This document shows positions 45,879 to 57,494 of a DNA stretch of 64,000 nt, piece after piece. Source of the stretch: Labyrinthula sp. Ha (lineage: Eukaryota > Sar > Bigyra > Labyrinthulida > Labyrinthulaceae); contig JAALGZ010000013.1 of NCBI GenBank assembly GCA_015227615.1, forward strand, positions 682,001 to 746,000, written 5' to 3'. A model generated the notes under the pieces. The model ran no database searches. It was not told the DNA's origin and saw nothing but the letters and a program-made list of their open reading frames with translations. The number at the start of each line of letters is the position of its first letter. Position 1 is the first letter of the stretch. A program made the position numbers and the translations under genes.

Positions 45879-46490
45879 ATGGGTAAAGGAAAAAAGACTC
45901 AGGCACAAGCAAAACGATTTGCTAGGGTCAAAAAAATGATAAACACATATTCTGATACTAGGCTTCCGGGGAATCGGGAGAAAGCGGAACAAAAACTTAA
46001 GGAAGAGGAAGAAAAAAATAAAGCTCGACATATTGAACAAGTACCCAGCTCACTCTTCTTCCAGTACAACGAAAGTCTCGGGCCACCATATTACATAATT
46101 ATCGATACAAATTTCATTAACTTTTCAATTAAAAATAAGCTGGACATGGAAAAAGCTATGCTGGATTGCCTCTATGCTAAATGTCACATAGTCATTCTAG
46201 ATTCAGTTATGGCTGAACTTGAAACCCTTGGACCTAAATATAAAGTTGCTTTAAAAATTGCAAAGAACTCTAACTTTATTCGCATGAAAGGTTACCTGGA
46301 GAGGGGTCATTATGCCGATGACGATATAGTTATGATGGTCAAGCAGCATAGATGCTTCATTGTAGCTACTTGCGATCAAGACTTGAAACGGAGGTTGCGG
46401 AAAATACCTGGAGTTCCTTTGATGTATATCTCACAGCGTAAATATACAGTAGAGAGAATGCCTGAAGCTTTTGGTGCCCCACGAAACTAG
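45879..46490 (+). CDS. FCF1: rRNA-processing endonuclease Fcf1/Utp24 (PIN domain)
   Basis: 203 aa from ATG 45879; the frame is open 60 bp upstream but without an ATG. The start MGKGKKTQAQAKRFARVKKM matches the usual MGKAKKTRKFA.VKR.I. The PIN domain follows: YYIIIDTNFINFSI with the first catalytic Asp (about 76), VILDSVMAELETLG with the second acidic residue, and YADDDIVMM and ATCDQDLKRRLRKIPGVPL with the remaining ones. The C-terminal YISQRKYTVERMPEAFGAP is diagnostic. Fcf1 cleaves pre-rRNA at sites A1/A2 within the small-subunit processome in the nucleolus. The length is near the family's usual ~190-200. It lies between the two membrane paralogs, all on the plus strand. Confidence 0.96.
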   Translation: MGKGKKTQAQAKRFARVKKMINTYSDTRLPGNREKAEQKLKEEEEKNKARHIEQVPSSLFFQYNESLGPPYYIIIDTNFINFSIKNKLDMEKAMLDCLYAKCHIVILDSVMAELETLGPKYKVALKIAKNSNFIRMKGYLERGHYADDDIVMMVKQHRCFIVATCDQDLKRRLRKIPGVPLMYISQRKYTVERMPEAFGAPRN

Positions 46491-47391
46491 TTTGTTTTTC
46501 AATTTTTAATCCTAGATGTCTTAGTCGTGCATTTGATATGAGCAACGACTAACAGCTCTCTAATATAGTGACAAGCTTTCATAGCTTTGAGATATTTGAA
46601 ATAAACGCGGTGACAAGTTTGGTGTATTATTATGACAAAGTTTCAATAAACTCGGTACATTTGCTTGTTTATTGATATATCGTTAACCGTTAACCAGTGA
46701 CAAGAAAGAAGGAATTTCATAAGGACTTACATTTATTATAAAGAGGATTTTACACGTTTTATCGGGACTATATTACAATCTACTATATATTCACTTTATT
46801 CATCTATTCACTTTATATCTTGACAAACTTTACGCTTCCTTTTATCATATTCTCTTGAATCTGTGTACACAAACTTTGCACTGTTTCAACCTGGAACTAA
46901 CTTTGTTTATTATAGGCCGGTGGAACAATTAGATGTTAAACATGAACCTTTTGATATATTGTTTTGTCTTTACTCTTAAGAAGAACACGTATAATGTGAC
47001 ATAGTTAAACTATGTTGATTATAGTTCTTTTAAGTTATAACTCTACCACTTGGCCGATGAGAACTTGTGACCTCATTTAGTATCCGTTATCGGGTAGTAT
47101 ATTCACAGTAACACAGCTGACTTAACGGTAAGATGAATGGTCTCAGCATCAGATTAGCTGAAAAGAGTAACCGTATAATATTGGGAAGTAACGTTATGAT
47201 GACACTGTACATCATTATCTGTATTGTTTTACAGTGCAATTACCGTAAAGTGTTCCAAATCATCACATATTGCAATGTTCCAGACGTCACAGACAGTGGA
47301 AGAGTGGAGACAAAAAGAAAGAACAACAAAATCTTCCAACCTGTAAATTCAGTCAATTTCATTGGAGTTCATATCAACCTCAAATCAGAAA
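46491..47391. other. Intergenic, upstream of membrane paralog B
   Basis: About 0.9 kb, AT-rich. An open frame at 47133-47423 overlaps the next gene's start in another frame and has no motif. One CRE-like AGACGTCA lies at 47282-47289, about 100 bp before the start of paralog B. This is a single site, unlike the triple array upstream of paralog A. Confidence 0.4.
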
Positions 47392-48579
47392 ATGAAAGTA
47401 TCAACAAGAACTCAAAAAAGTGAAGAGCATCCTGCTCATGGTGAACTTTTCCGTCGGTCAGCAAACAGGGAAAGGAACGTTCCAAAAGTACGGCTTCACG
47501 ATGAGGTCACAAGAAGTCTTCGTCTTAGGTTGAGAGGAAGTCAGGCATCTAAATCAGGCTTTAAAACTGAGAAGTCTTCCTATTTGAAAACAAGTTTCTA
47601 TACTTTCAGACAGAGAAAGCTTCCACAACCACAAAAACCCCAAATTAGCTCCGGAATATTGGCCCCAACTCCTGGAAGAGGTGTTAATGACAGGTTGAAT
47701 GCACGAAGATCTGTCGCGCCGTTCAGAAGATTTGGTGACTCGTTTAAAATGCAGAGTAATCTGTCATTTAGGAACCTTAGAGGAAGAACTTTCTTTGAGC
47801 AAGACACGACAGATATAAACAAGTCCATGGATTTGACAGCATCCTTTCAAACATTTCGTCCTAGAAGACAAAAAAATGGACAGAAACAATTGAACGAAAG
47901 TTTTCTTTTGCGTCCATCTTCCCCACAGAGTAAGAAGGGAAAGCGATCTGAAAGGGTTTCAGCACAAAAGGTGTCCAAGAAGCAACTCCTGTCAACTGCC
48001 GAACAGACAATTCGCTCTTCTGGACTCACAGATGCACTTTTTACTCCCTCTCCAGATGAGCAATTGGAACATTATGCAAGAATTTCCGCTCAAAAGAATT
48101 TCATGGGGAGAAATCCTACTCAAAGGTTGAACCTTAAGAAAAGTTACAAGACAATCCTTCCAAAGTTGAACGAGGTCTCGAAAGATTATAATAAGCATAT
48201 GTCTCTTTTGAAAGGAAGCATTATTTTTGATGATTACTCTCAGGCTACTAAGACCGTGAATTATGGATCTATGAATTTCAGAAGCAGTTTGTTTGAAGAT
48301 CGTGCACGAAGGAGGTACATTGAAGATTCGCGAAGGATATTGAGTGATGATGTACTTGAAGGTAAAGACCAGACTGGTACCACAACCCATAAGCAAAAAA
48401 TACCATTAAATCCCATTGTCTGGATTGATATGTTCTTTGGTTTCATATTTGACACAATTGCACGAGTACCCTTTGATCTCTTGATTGTATTTGTTCTCTT
48501 CTTGCTCTCTGGATGTTTTGCTTTCATCATATATTCCTTAGCATATACTTACGAAAGAGATGTATTAGCTTTATCTTAA
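47392..48579 (+). CDS. Membrane protein paralog B with conserved C-terminal tail
   Basis: A 395-aa frame from ATG 47392; no intron of the local TAG-ending type can be placed upstream to extend it. It has the same plan as the gene at 44340: an Arg/Ser-rich, probably disordered N-terminal part with motifs KTSFYTFRQRK and ASFQTFRPRRQ, then a hydrophobic C-terminal region (LNPIVWIDMFFGFIFDTIAR, PFDLLIVFVLFLLSGCFAFI) ending TYERDVLALS. The last nine residues equal those of paralog A. The N-terminal halves have diverged much more than the C-termini, so the membrane part and tail carry the selected function. The Kelch-type gene begins about 110 bp downstream. Confidence 0.75.
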   Translation: MKVSTRTQKSEEHPAHGELFRRSANRERNVPKVRLHDEVTRSLRLRLRGSQASKSGFKTEKSSYLKTSFYTFRQRKLPQPQKPQISSGILAPTPGRGVNDRLNARRSVAPFRRFGDSFKMQSNLSFRNLRGRTFFEQDTTDINKSMDLTASFQTFRPRRQKNGQKQLNESFLLRPSSPQSKKGKRSERVSAQKVSKKQLLSTAEQTIRSSGLTDALFTPSPDEQLEHYARISAQKNFMGRNPTQRLNLKKSYKTILPKLNEVSKDYNKHMSLLKGSIIFDDYSQATKTVNYGSMNFRSSLFEDRARRRYIEDSRRILSDDVLEGKDQTGTTTHKQKIPLNPIVWIDMFFGFIFDTIARVPFDLLIVFVLFLLSGCFAFIIYSLAYTYERDVLALS

Positions 48580-48690
48580 AAACTAAATGTAGGCTTTTAT
48601 TGTATTCTTAAATCTTCATATATGTTCTTTTTTTCAGTCTTAGTGCCACATTTGTCCGTTTATTGTTTGTTGTTTGTTGCCGTTAAAATC

Positions 48691-51417
48691 ATGTTTTGTC
48701 AACTTTTATTGATTTTTTTGCTCCTTGGGGAAAAAAAAGTTGTTGATAGTCACTGGGCTCCTTTATTAGGTGAAAAGTTCGATGTGATAAGCTTGCCAGC
48801 ACAAACATCTTGGACTTCACGGTGGGGCCATGGTGTGGTAAATGTTTTTGATGGTTACTTGTTGTTGATTGGAGGAGATGATACTGAAGAGGAAACGAAT
48901 GCAGGAGGCTTGAGGAATGATATTTGGAAGATATATGATATTGGTTGGAATATCGATCAAAGCTCAGAAACAGGGCAGCATAAGTTCTTATCGAATGTTA
49001 AGCAAGAGTTGATATCGCGGAATGAACTGAGAGTCTTCGAAGGAGATCTGTTATGGCACTGCAAGGGAGGTAATAGCTGGAAACCTAGTGAATCATGTGC
49101 TGAGTATAAAGCTCCGGAATTGACTAGAAAAAATAAATTTTCTCCGAGGAGAAACCACGGAGTAGCATATTTCAAAGGGAGTGTTTTCGTCATGGGTGGT
49201 GAAGCTTATGATTTTCGAGACACCGCAACTTCTGATATTCCTGTTAATAATAAGAATGATATTTGGAAGTCAAGTGATGGAATTCAATGGAGCCTTGTCA
49301 CACCTGGCTGCTTAACGATGCATTATTCCAGTATTTTTGGAGGTAAACGTTTTTTTTATATTAGCCATAGAGGAGCGATCAGTTTGTAACGAAGCAGACG
49401 ATTGCTACGGAAGTTCTAGCTGCCATCTAGATACCTCCGCATCAACAGGAGTACAAAGGTGCAGATGTGATATGTGGAGTCCACGTCATTCCCATCAAAT
49501 ACAGGTTCTGCATGATAAGATCTATGTCGTCGGGGGAATTGGAAATGTTAATTCTGACATCTGCGGTGAGAAATTGTGCTCTGCCAATGTGGTGGATATC
49601 ATGAATGATGTCTGGGAATCAGATGATGGCAGAAACTGGAAAAAAGTTGCTGTCTTTAATGCCACAGGTGATTCAAGCTTTGTCATTTTATCCTAGGAAT
49701 TGAGAATCGATTATTTTTAAAGGGGGATGAGCTATTAGTTGCAGATGCAGATGGCGTTCAAAAATTAGATTTCACGTCATTTCTCTTGGAAGAAGATACT
49801 GCGCAACCTGAAATTATGCTCAATAAGTTTAGCTATCATAAACTATATCCTAGGGAGACAGTTATTGAATCTAAATATTATGAACAAAGGTTTCAGGTGG
49901 TGACTTACAAAGATACTATTACTAGAGTTGTGAACTCAACCCAGGTTCAATTCCTGGATCAACTGGATGGGATATGGAATGATCCAGAGCCATATAAGTT
50001 AGTTTTTCCTAGAATGAAGATGGAATACATATCTTTTTTGACAAAGGAAGAAAAGGATGAACTTCAACGAGTAGGAATCTCAAATCTGGTTGATCTCTCC
50101 CGGATTAATCGAGAGCAAGTTTTGTATTTGCGGCACGTGAGAAATTTGAAAGACATTTGCAAATATAAACAAAGGGCTATACAATTGATATCGTACTGCT
50201 ATGAATTCCCTCTTTTTCCATATGGCTATGCAAATGATGACTTTAACCAAAAGTTGAACCAAACTAAAAGTACCCCACCTGGTCACACTAGTATTTATGA
50301 TGTAGATGTTTCGTCTGGATATTTAGTTTATTTACAGACTTTTTATAAGATATTTTCAGGTTTTGGTGCGAAAATTTCTTTCCGGCTACTTCTCCAAGAG
50401 GGAGTCAAGTATGCCTCTGAGTTTCTGAGCTTTGTTGAGTTTGAGCATACAAACTTTAGGTGGCCTTACATGAATAGTACCAAAGAAGTTGTTAGAGGAA
50501 TAGAACCACTCCATGAATATACAAAAATGTCATATGGAAATGATGGATGTCAGCAAGCCTACTATTTCTCTGACATGCTCGAAGAATTACTTGATTCTGA
50601 CGAAGATCAAGCAAAGAAAGAAATGGATCTCATAACTGGAGCAGCGTGTAGGATTTCAACTGCAGATAGACAGTTCTTCAAGTTGGTTGTGTTCCAAGAT
50701 GAGCTTCTGATGATAGCAGGAAAGGGTCATAATGATCTTTGGAAACTTGACTTTGATCCGCCAAATACTGTAATCAGAAAGTTTCCACAAGACAGATCCT
50801 CAGAATCAGATTTTGTGTTCATTTGCAGTGAAGAACCCTGTTTATATCAGTACAAACTTATAAAGAATACGGAAAATATGAACATAACTATTGTTCACTG
50901 GAACACAAGTCTGGGAGAACTTTTTTTGGAGAACGTTCTATACGAAACAGGAACTGGAGACTACACACTTATTGTAAGGGGGGTCGATCCTGCAAATAAT
51001 ATGGATTTAATATATGAAAAGAATAGAAATAAGTACACCTGGAGATACACTAAACCTATTCCATTTGGTAGGGTGTTAGCTATTCTGATATCCATTAGCT
51101 TACTAGTACTTGGATCTTTCGCTGAATATAAACGAAGGAAAAGACAAGCTGCTTTAGAACGATATGCAATGAAGCGAATGCAACGAAAGTTTAAGAACCT
51201 TGAAAAATTGGAGAAGAACAAAGAAGCATCTGAAGGTATGAGTAAGATAAAAATGAAAGCTAAAGCAAGGCTTCGTCCTAAGAAAGCAGAAGAGTTGAGA
51301 GTTGAAACACAAGTTAAAGCTGATGTAAAACCAAATAAAATATCACCAACAGGTGAACAGGCAGCAATAGTAAATTTATCTATTCCTCAGAAGAAAAAAA
51401 AGAAAAAAAGAGATTAA
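48691..51417 (+). CDS. Kelch-repeat type I membrane protein
   Basis: Three exons, 48691-49342, 49371-49667 and 49697-51417, with introns of 28 and 29 nt, give 889 aa. For the first intron a 22-nt alternative (acceptor 49364) is also in frame, but 28 nt matches the local size. Start 48691 gives a signal peptide (MFCQLLLIFLLLG); an ATG at 48622 would add 23 residues. The luminal part has Kelch-type strands: RWGHGVVNVFDGYLLLIGGD, SPRRNHGVAYFKGSVFVMGG, SPRHSHQIQVLHDKIYVVGG and NDIWKS/NDVWES repeats. A Cys-rich insert (CNEADDCYGSSSCHLDTSA) follows the first intron. A helical region (EEKDELQRVGISNLVDLSRI) comes next, then a membrane span (about 760-780, VLAILISISLLVLGSF) and a Lys/Arg-rich cytosolic coiled-coil tail. 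It is likely an ER or surface protein; the ligand is unknown. Confidence 0.82.
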
Positions 51418-54060
51418 GGTTAATTAATTTAAATAAGTTTATGCTGTCATTAATTTTTCCTGTTACAGAATTATACATATTGCGTAGTTAGAGATTCTTG
51501 CTATGGTTTTGCAACTAGACAGGAATTTTACACAAGCAATTTGGTGCCACTCTTTACAGAATGCAAAATTACAATGTATCTCTAGTTAGTACCATCACCA
51601 AGTTGAAACCTTCTTGCTAATCCATTCCACTCAATTCCATATAGATGACAGCATGCTTAATCGAAGAGCTAATAGAAGTTACAGTACCTGAAAAAGTAAC
51701 TTTTGATCAAGAGTGTAACCGATAAGAAAATCTGGGGTTTCTATTTCAATCCTTATAGCGGCTTCCTTCTAAGCTGATTTACGGGAAAATAACAATATAT
51801 CGGAAAGGATTGGCTTTTTCTTAACGCTCCCTCAATATATGTGAATTTGAAAGTAAGAACAAATTCGGTCGAAGTCTTAATTCAGTTCATGCTTGTTAGG
51901 TACCCAGTCATTGAGCAGTTAGAAGATGTTTGTTCAATGTTGAATACACGTAGTACCTATGAAACTAGGTCAGAGTACCACACCCGGTTAGATAATTTAC
52001 ATCTCACAATTCTGCTCGGATTGACATTTTAAATATTATGATGGAAGATGGCTCATCATTTATAGCTCAATTTTTATCTGCTTCCATATCCTTAGTGTAA
52101 ATAGAAGACTTAAGAACATGAGCACACCTGACAGTTCTTTTTCTCGTGTTTGAAAGGATAAACCTGCGATGATTGTGTTGGAAACAGGGGTGGCATTTTA
52201 CTCATTGATGCTTAATCAATGATATTTCCATCTTTATTTTTCTAATTGGTTGCTTCTGTCAATTCCCCATCTATTCTTATTGATTAGTCATAATCAGTTT
52301 ATTGCTATTAAAAGGTTGAGAGACATGGCAGACCAATATTTTTTTATTGCACCCAATTGAGAGGATCAACAAACCGACGGTCTAGTTTAACTGTCTGCTA
52401 TTTCCAGATAATTCTCTGCCTATATGCCCAGCTATTTAAGGTTGTCATTGGGTGTAAAATAAAATAATGTTTGACTACGTGACCCAACTTAATAATTGCA
52501 ACAAATAAATGATAAAAGTGGATTTGGAATTGTTTGATGAGAGTGGAAATGACAATTATTTGATTAGTTGTCAGAATAAAAACAGATATTAATTAAGCAT
52601 TGATAAACTTCATCAAACCATAAGCCTGGTTTTGAATTCTCACAAAAAAGTTAAAAAAAGGACCACAAGTCTTGAATAGAATATCAAGAAGCTAGAGAGT
52701 TACTCCCAATTGATTACTCAGAGAAACTTGATGTATTTATTCACTGTTGCGTTTCATGCTTAGGTCTTAAATGGTCATTATTACCAAAGTTCCTGTATGA
52801 ACAATCTAAGTTTTTATTTTTCTTAATGCTCTGTCCTACTGTATCACCACTCCCTAAGTTTTCTATTTTTCGGATGATTCCCATAGATTTTTCCAGTAGT
52901 GCTTCTCACTTATTGGATATTAAATATTGTAATAGCATTCTTTTTGGCGTACTTTTTTGCTTCATTACTGTAACGCGTTACATGACAGCGTTGGGTAATA
53001 TTTGGAATGGTACTGCTTGCAACATAATTAGGCAAACCACATTAGTACATAATGGTAACTCTCATTTGCTTAAAGCTTCCTGCTGCATTAATAACTTTTC
53101 CAAAAGTATATACAAATAGCCGTAGGACTGTGTGAACACCAATGCTGTCTCTAGACCTGACTATCTAGTTTCTGTGTGTTGCTAGTTTTTGTTAGAGCCC
53201 CCTTTATTATATTTTCCTTTGTAGAGGACAACGATTTCAACAATGAAAGCCAAGTATTCTGAGCAGGGACCCATTGAGGAGTAACCTTGACATTCCAATA
53301 ATACTATGTATTGTTCCACTCTACCTAATTTTATCAAATCTTTTGTAAAAATTCTGAAGCCCTTCAAAGTACAACTGGCCAATTCTGGAGAAAAAATATA
53401 ATTTCCAGCACGGAAAACGTACTAGAACGAGACCAGAATAGGTCTTACTGTAATTTAACCTGAAATAGAGAAGAGGAATTTAAGATCTGAATAAAAACTC
53501 ACATATATATTGAATTTTTCGTATTTGAATTACCACTACAGGTTTTCATCCCATACACCTTTCCAAGTAGTTCTGATTTAGCCATGACGAGTAGCAGTCA
53601 TGGACCTTAAAGCCGCGCAGGATACTATTTGTAGGACATATGAAATAATGTGGCAGGTAACTTTTTATTTGAAAATACTGTTCTGCAACAAAGGGATTGA
53701 TATAATGAAGTTATCTAATGTCTGGCAGTTTTGAAGCGACACTAGGGTGAGAAGTCAATATTTCTTATGAATAGGACTCTAACAAGGAAAACAAGCACAT
53801 ATTCCTTGTAAAATACCTTAAGCTCCAGAAACGAATAATGTTTTATGAAAAGTAATTTGAGAACCCCCTTCCATTGGCCAAACTTTAATTTATTTACCTC
53901 GACAGTCAGTAGACTGAACTAACTGGTGAGATCAAGAACCCAAAATCAAGCTTTGTTATGATGTCATGAGTATATCTGCCTATACAGAAAGTTTATCCAA
54001 TAGAAAATGAAGCAAGGCATTAAAATATTATTTTTTATCCAATGATATCTTGTTTTTAGG
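51418..54060. other. Gene-poor AT-rich DNA
   Basis: About 2.6 kb after the Kelch gene with no supported gene. Frames at 51841-52032, 52826-53119 and 53182-53382 lack motifs. Confidence 0.4.
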
Positions 54061-54400
54061 GATGAGGTTTGATTTATTGATAGTCTATCAATTAAAAATT
54101 TTCCTCTATTTTGCTTATTGATTGATTCCAATAATTATCTAGCAATTTTGATTTATTATTGATAATCAATTTATAATCAATACAAGGCTGCGTCACAAGG
54201 CCCTGGGCCAATTTGCAAAATATATATATTTTTTTTTTGCACCGTACGGAACCCCTTAAAAGTTTCGCCATATGAACTAACAACATCCTTTTGCCAGATT
54301 TTTCCCATGTCATGTGGCCCTTTGTTAACGGTTTTCATACGGTGCACAAAATAATTATGGAATTTTTGGCAAATAAAAAAAGGCTGCATAGCCTATCCTT
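54061..54400. repeat. AT-rich palindromic segment flanking the LINE (left part)
   Basis: This stretch carries ATTGATAATCAATTTATAAT near 54160 and short inverted pairs such as GCACCGTA (54239) against TACGGTGC (about 54344). After the LINE, 57508-57630 carries matching TTGATAATCAATTGATAATC motifs in the other sense. Together they look like one AT-rich element with inverted arms into which the LINE inserted. The limits are rough. Confidence 0.35.
54388..54400 (+). repeat. Candidate target-site duplication, left copy
   Basis: ATAGCCTATCCTT, repeated exactly at 57495-57507 on the other side of the LINE. Confidence 0.6.
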
Positions 54401-54517
54401 GATCTAAGAAGCTCAGCGAATGAGGACTACAACAACTGGCTGGATAAAATAGCGGTAGAAACAGAAACTGCGTTCCAAAGCAAAAGTACGAGAATTGGCT
54501 ACCAACTGATAAAGAAA

Positions 54518-55987
54518 GTGAAACCATTCCGGAAACAGTTCGGTGAAATAACAAAAAATACAGCTGGAAAGATGGTGGGAACTGCAGGACGTATCCAGAT
54601 ATTAAAAGAATATTTAGAAAAGCAACAAAATCTACCACTTCCAACGAACTTGTTGACGCAAAACCAAATACGACATTACCAAACTCCAATACTTGCATCG
54701 GCTCCCTCGAACAGTATAAACCTACATCCTCCAAAGGCAGACGAGATCAAAGAATGCATCAAAACCCTAAAAAATAACAAAGCTCCAGGACCAGACAACA
54801 TAAGAAACGAGGTCTTAAAGCATGTTGAAACAGTCCAAAAACATGCTGTTAGAGAGGTCCAATCCTTCTTCAGGTTAGATGCGTTCAAGTTTAGAAAGAT
54901 GAGAAAAATCTTCAGGGGCAAAGTTGGGTATCTCTACAAGCAAAAAGGTAGTAAGAATGACCCCTCCAACTACAGACCGATCTCACTATTGAACTCCCGC
55001 TTCAAACTTCTCACAAAAATCATCAACAATCGAATAGCACCAATACTAAACAAACTCCCAGACTATTAAGCAGGATTCAGAAACAGCTGCTCAACTATTC
55101 AAAAAATCGAGGCACTTGATACAATCATAAAAGAAACCCTCAAGCGGAAAATATATCTTTGAATTCTTTTCATAGACTTTGCGAAAGCTTTTGATAGTAT
55201 TTCTCACAAGTTCATGAAACTAGCTCTGAAAGAACACCATGTACCAAAAAAGCTCACCAAACTTATCACCACGCTCTACGACAATACCAAAGTTTTCGTT
55301 TCAGATAGTGGAGAAAAAAGCAGCTTGGTAAATATAAAAAGATGAGTGCTCCAAAGGAATAGCTTATCCCCAAGCATCTTTATTCTCTGCCTTGACTCTA
55401 TAATGAAAAGAATAAAAAATAGTACCTTACGAGGCACCAGCCTACACAACCAAACTTTCAGATACTTTGCTTTTGCAGACAACTTGGTAATATTAACAAG
55501 GAACGATGAAGAGATAATCAGCTTCGTAACGCAGCTGCAGAACCTTCAACAACTCACGGGCCTAAAAATTAATATTAGCAAGACAAAAGTTATGCTCACA
55601 AACGAAGGCTACAGTTTGGTTGATAAAATCCCAGACGTAGATATAAATAGAATATTGACCAACTTTCACTGTGAATGTTGCGATAGATACTTTCACTCAG
55701 AAACGTCACTAAGGTGTCACAAAAGCTCGAGGTTTTGTGATGGAACACGCAACAGAAGCAGAGCTGGGACTTTAGCGGTTACTGACAGTAGAACGATCAT
55801 ACACGACAAAATCCAACCCAAAACAAGCAACGTTGAAGTAGCAGCAGAAACAATTGAAGCCGTTACAAAGTACAAATATCTTGGAGCTATCTTTGACCCA
55901 CAAGGTATTAATGCTGATGCTATTTCCAAGAAGTTAAATGAAGCTCACAACCACATCAATAGATTCAGAGACATATTATCTTCCTGA
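54518..55987 (+). pseudogene. LINE reverse transcriptase, degenerate
   Basis: The RT-bearing part of the LINE. It is split into open pieces at 54518-55069 and 55346-55987, with an interrupted stretch between them that still holds motif A. The finger motif and thumb-like segment (EAVTKYKYLGAIFD, then LNEAHNHINRFRDILS) lie in the second piece. The catalytic FADD is replaced by FADN. It is not expected to be active. Confidence 0.8.
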
Positions 55988-56044
55988 AACATCTAAAAGA
56001 AGACGAGAATTAACCTGGCAAGAGCCCTAGTAATAGCTCCAGCA

Positions 56045-56779
56045 GTGTATAATGTTGAAAACTGGCCGACCAATGTGAAGATAACAAAAGCCCTAACAAA
56101 AATATCAAGAAGGCTGAAAAGAACCATTGATAGAATCGACAGCTTTGACTTCCAACTAGAAGAAGGTGACCTGGATCTTGCCAATATAGTAAAAAAGCGT
56201 CAGGAAAACCACAAATCCACAGCGAAAGATATCATAGACAAGGAACTGACAGCGTTGAGAGAATATCAACTTCAAAACCCATCACCACCGCCAAGAGCAA
56301 AACCTATATACTACTATGAAGCGCTTGCCTTACTAGGAGAAGAACCAGTGCCGCCTGAGGACCCACCACCATCCCACTTTACCCACCACCCTGAAAATGA
56401 GAACCAACCTTCAAACTGCACAAGAAGCCAAGAACCAGAAGAACACTTGAACAGGAACCAGCACTTGAACAGGAACTTGGACACGAACAGGAACACGGAC
56501 TTGGACTTGAACAGGAACACAAACTTGGACTTGAATACGAGCAGGAACACAAACTTGGGCTTGAATACGAGCAGGAACCTGGACATGAACAGAACTCCAA
56601 CAACACCCATCCTTCGACCAAGATACAACACCCACAATCAACCCACAGAAAACACAGCAACTAGAATATCGCCTAAAGCATTAAGTGAAACGTTAAGAAT
56701 AACAGCTGGAGGAAGAGGAATTAACCCAATGGATTATATCCAACTGCTGGAGCAAATAAACGAAATTCTTCCATCTTGA
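56045..56779 (+). pseudogene. LINE ORF C-terminal region with Asn-rich repeats
   Basis: A continuation of the LINE protein in another frame (INLARALVIAPAVYNVENWP just upstream matches the usual post-RT segment). It contains a basic helical stretch (KALTKISRRLKRTIDRIDSF), a Pro-rich linker and an Asn/Leu/Asp-rich repeat tract at about 56440-56590. The end of the frame (GGRGINPMDYIQLLEQINEI) is unfamiliar. Confidence 0.6.
56441..56590 (+). repeat. Degenerate minisatellite inside the LINE
   Basis: Units built on AACAGGAAC and (A)CTTGGACTTGAA recur about ten times and encode LNRN/LDLNT-type repeats. The reverse strand gives matching C/S- or V/Q-rich chance frames, which explains the low-complexity minus-strand open frames here. 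Confidence 0.8.
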
Positions 56780-57494
56780 CAAAATATCAACAGCCTTCAC
56801 CTGGAACAAAAGCACTGGACAACCAAGCTATAGAATAACATAAAAACAGCTCAAGTCAGCTCAAAGGAGGCCCCCCAGCACTCAATAAGACCATCGATAA
56901 CTTCTGCTGCAAGAAACAAAATCTCTGGAAAATGAAGTAAACATCCTGAAAACAGCAAGAAACATCACCATCTATACTCCCCTTCGACCTCCCGAACATA
57001 AATCACCTCCAATTATCTTGAAACATCTTGAAACATATATAGGATCGTCCAAAAGCCAACATAAGATAAAAACAGGCCATCCAAAATGCGGAATCCAGAT
57101 AAGAATGAGCAAAGTCGCGAAAATCTTGAACAGGAACATAATAGAAAGGCATATCGTGGTAAAATTTCAACGAGAAAGGCTTCAACAGCTTGAACTGAGC
57201 ACACGTGACATTATCTTTACATTTTGCATGATTTGTATTTTGTTAATTTGATTGTGGATTGTATCAGAAGAGTTAGGATTTTGGGAAATAATAGATATGA
57301 TCAAGAGATTAGAGTTTGACCAACCAGCTTCAGAGGATCCTGTCAAACACCAATGAGATTAAAGAGACATAATGGAACGTAATAAAACAACAAAATAGCA
57401 TAATAGTACGTAGCTTTAATTGGTAATTAGATCCCCGCCGTAGGGTTAGGACAGTAGGCCCAATTAACTCCCTTAATACCGAAACCTAAATCTA

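Larger units (their letters stand above)
54401..57494 (+). mobile_element. 5'-truncated non-LTR retrotransposon (LINE)
   Basis: A 3.1-kb insertion flanked by a 13-bp exact duplication. Reading starts in mid-protein (SSANEDYNNWLDKIAVETET), just before the reverse transcriptase, so the 5' part with any endonuclease is missing. RT motifs are in order: LKNNKAPGPDNIRNEVLKH, NDPSNYRPISLLNSRFKLL, FIDFAKAFDSISHKF (motif A), NSLSPSIFILCLDSI (B), FAFADNLVIL (C; FADN replaces the usual FADD) and LKINISKTKVML (D). A Cys/His finger (CECCDRYFHSETSLRCHKSS) follows, then YKYLGAIFD and a C-terminal Asn-rich repeat region. At least three in-frame stops and a frame change, plus the altered motif C, show it is dead. 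The clade is not assigned; the layout resembles Jockey/L2-like elements. No poly(A) tail is seen. Confidence 0.85.

Noticed and set aside
47133-47423. A 96-codon plus-strand frame upstream of membrane paralog B
   Set aside because: It overlaps the paralog's start in another frame and has AT-driven composition and no motif.
56314-56660. Minus-strand open frames rich in Cys/Ser or Val/Gln opposite the LINE
   Set aside because: They are antisense to the Asn-rich minisatellite of the LINE and arise from its short repeat unit, not from genes.
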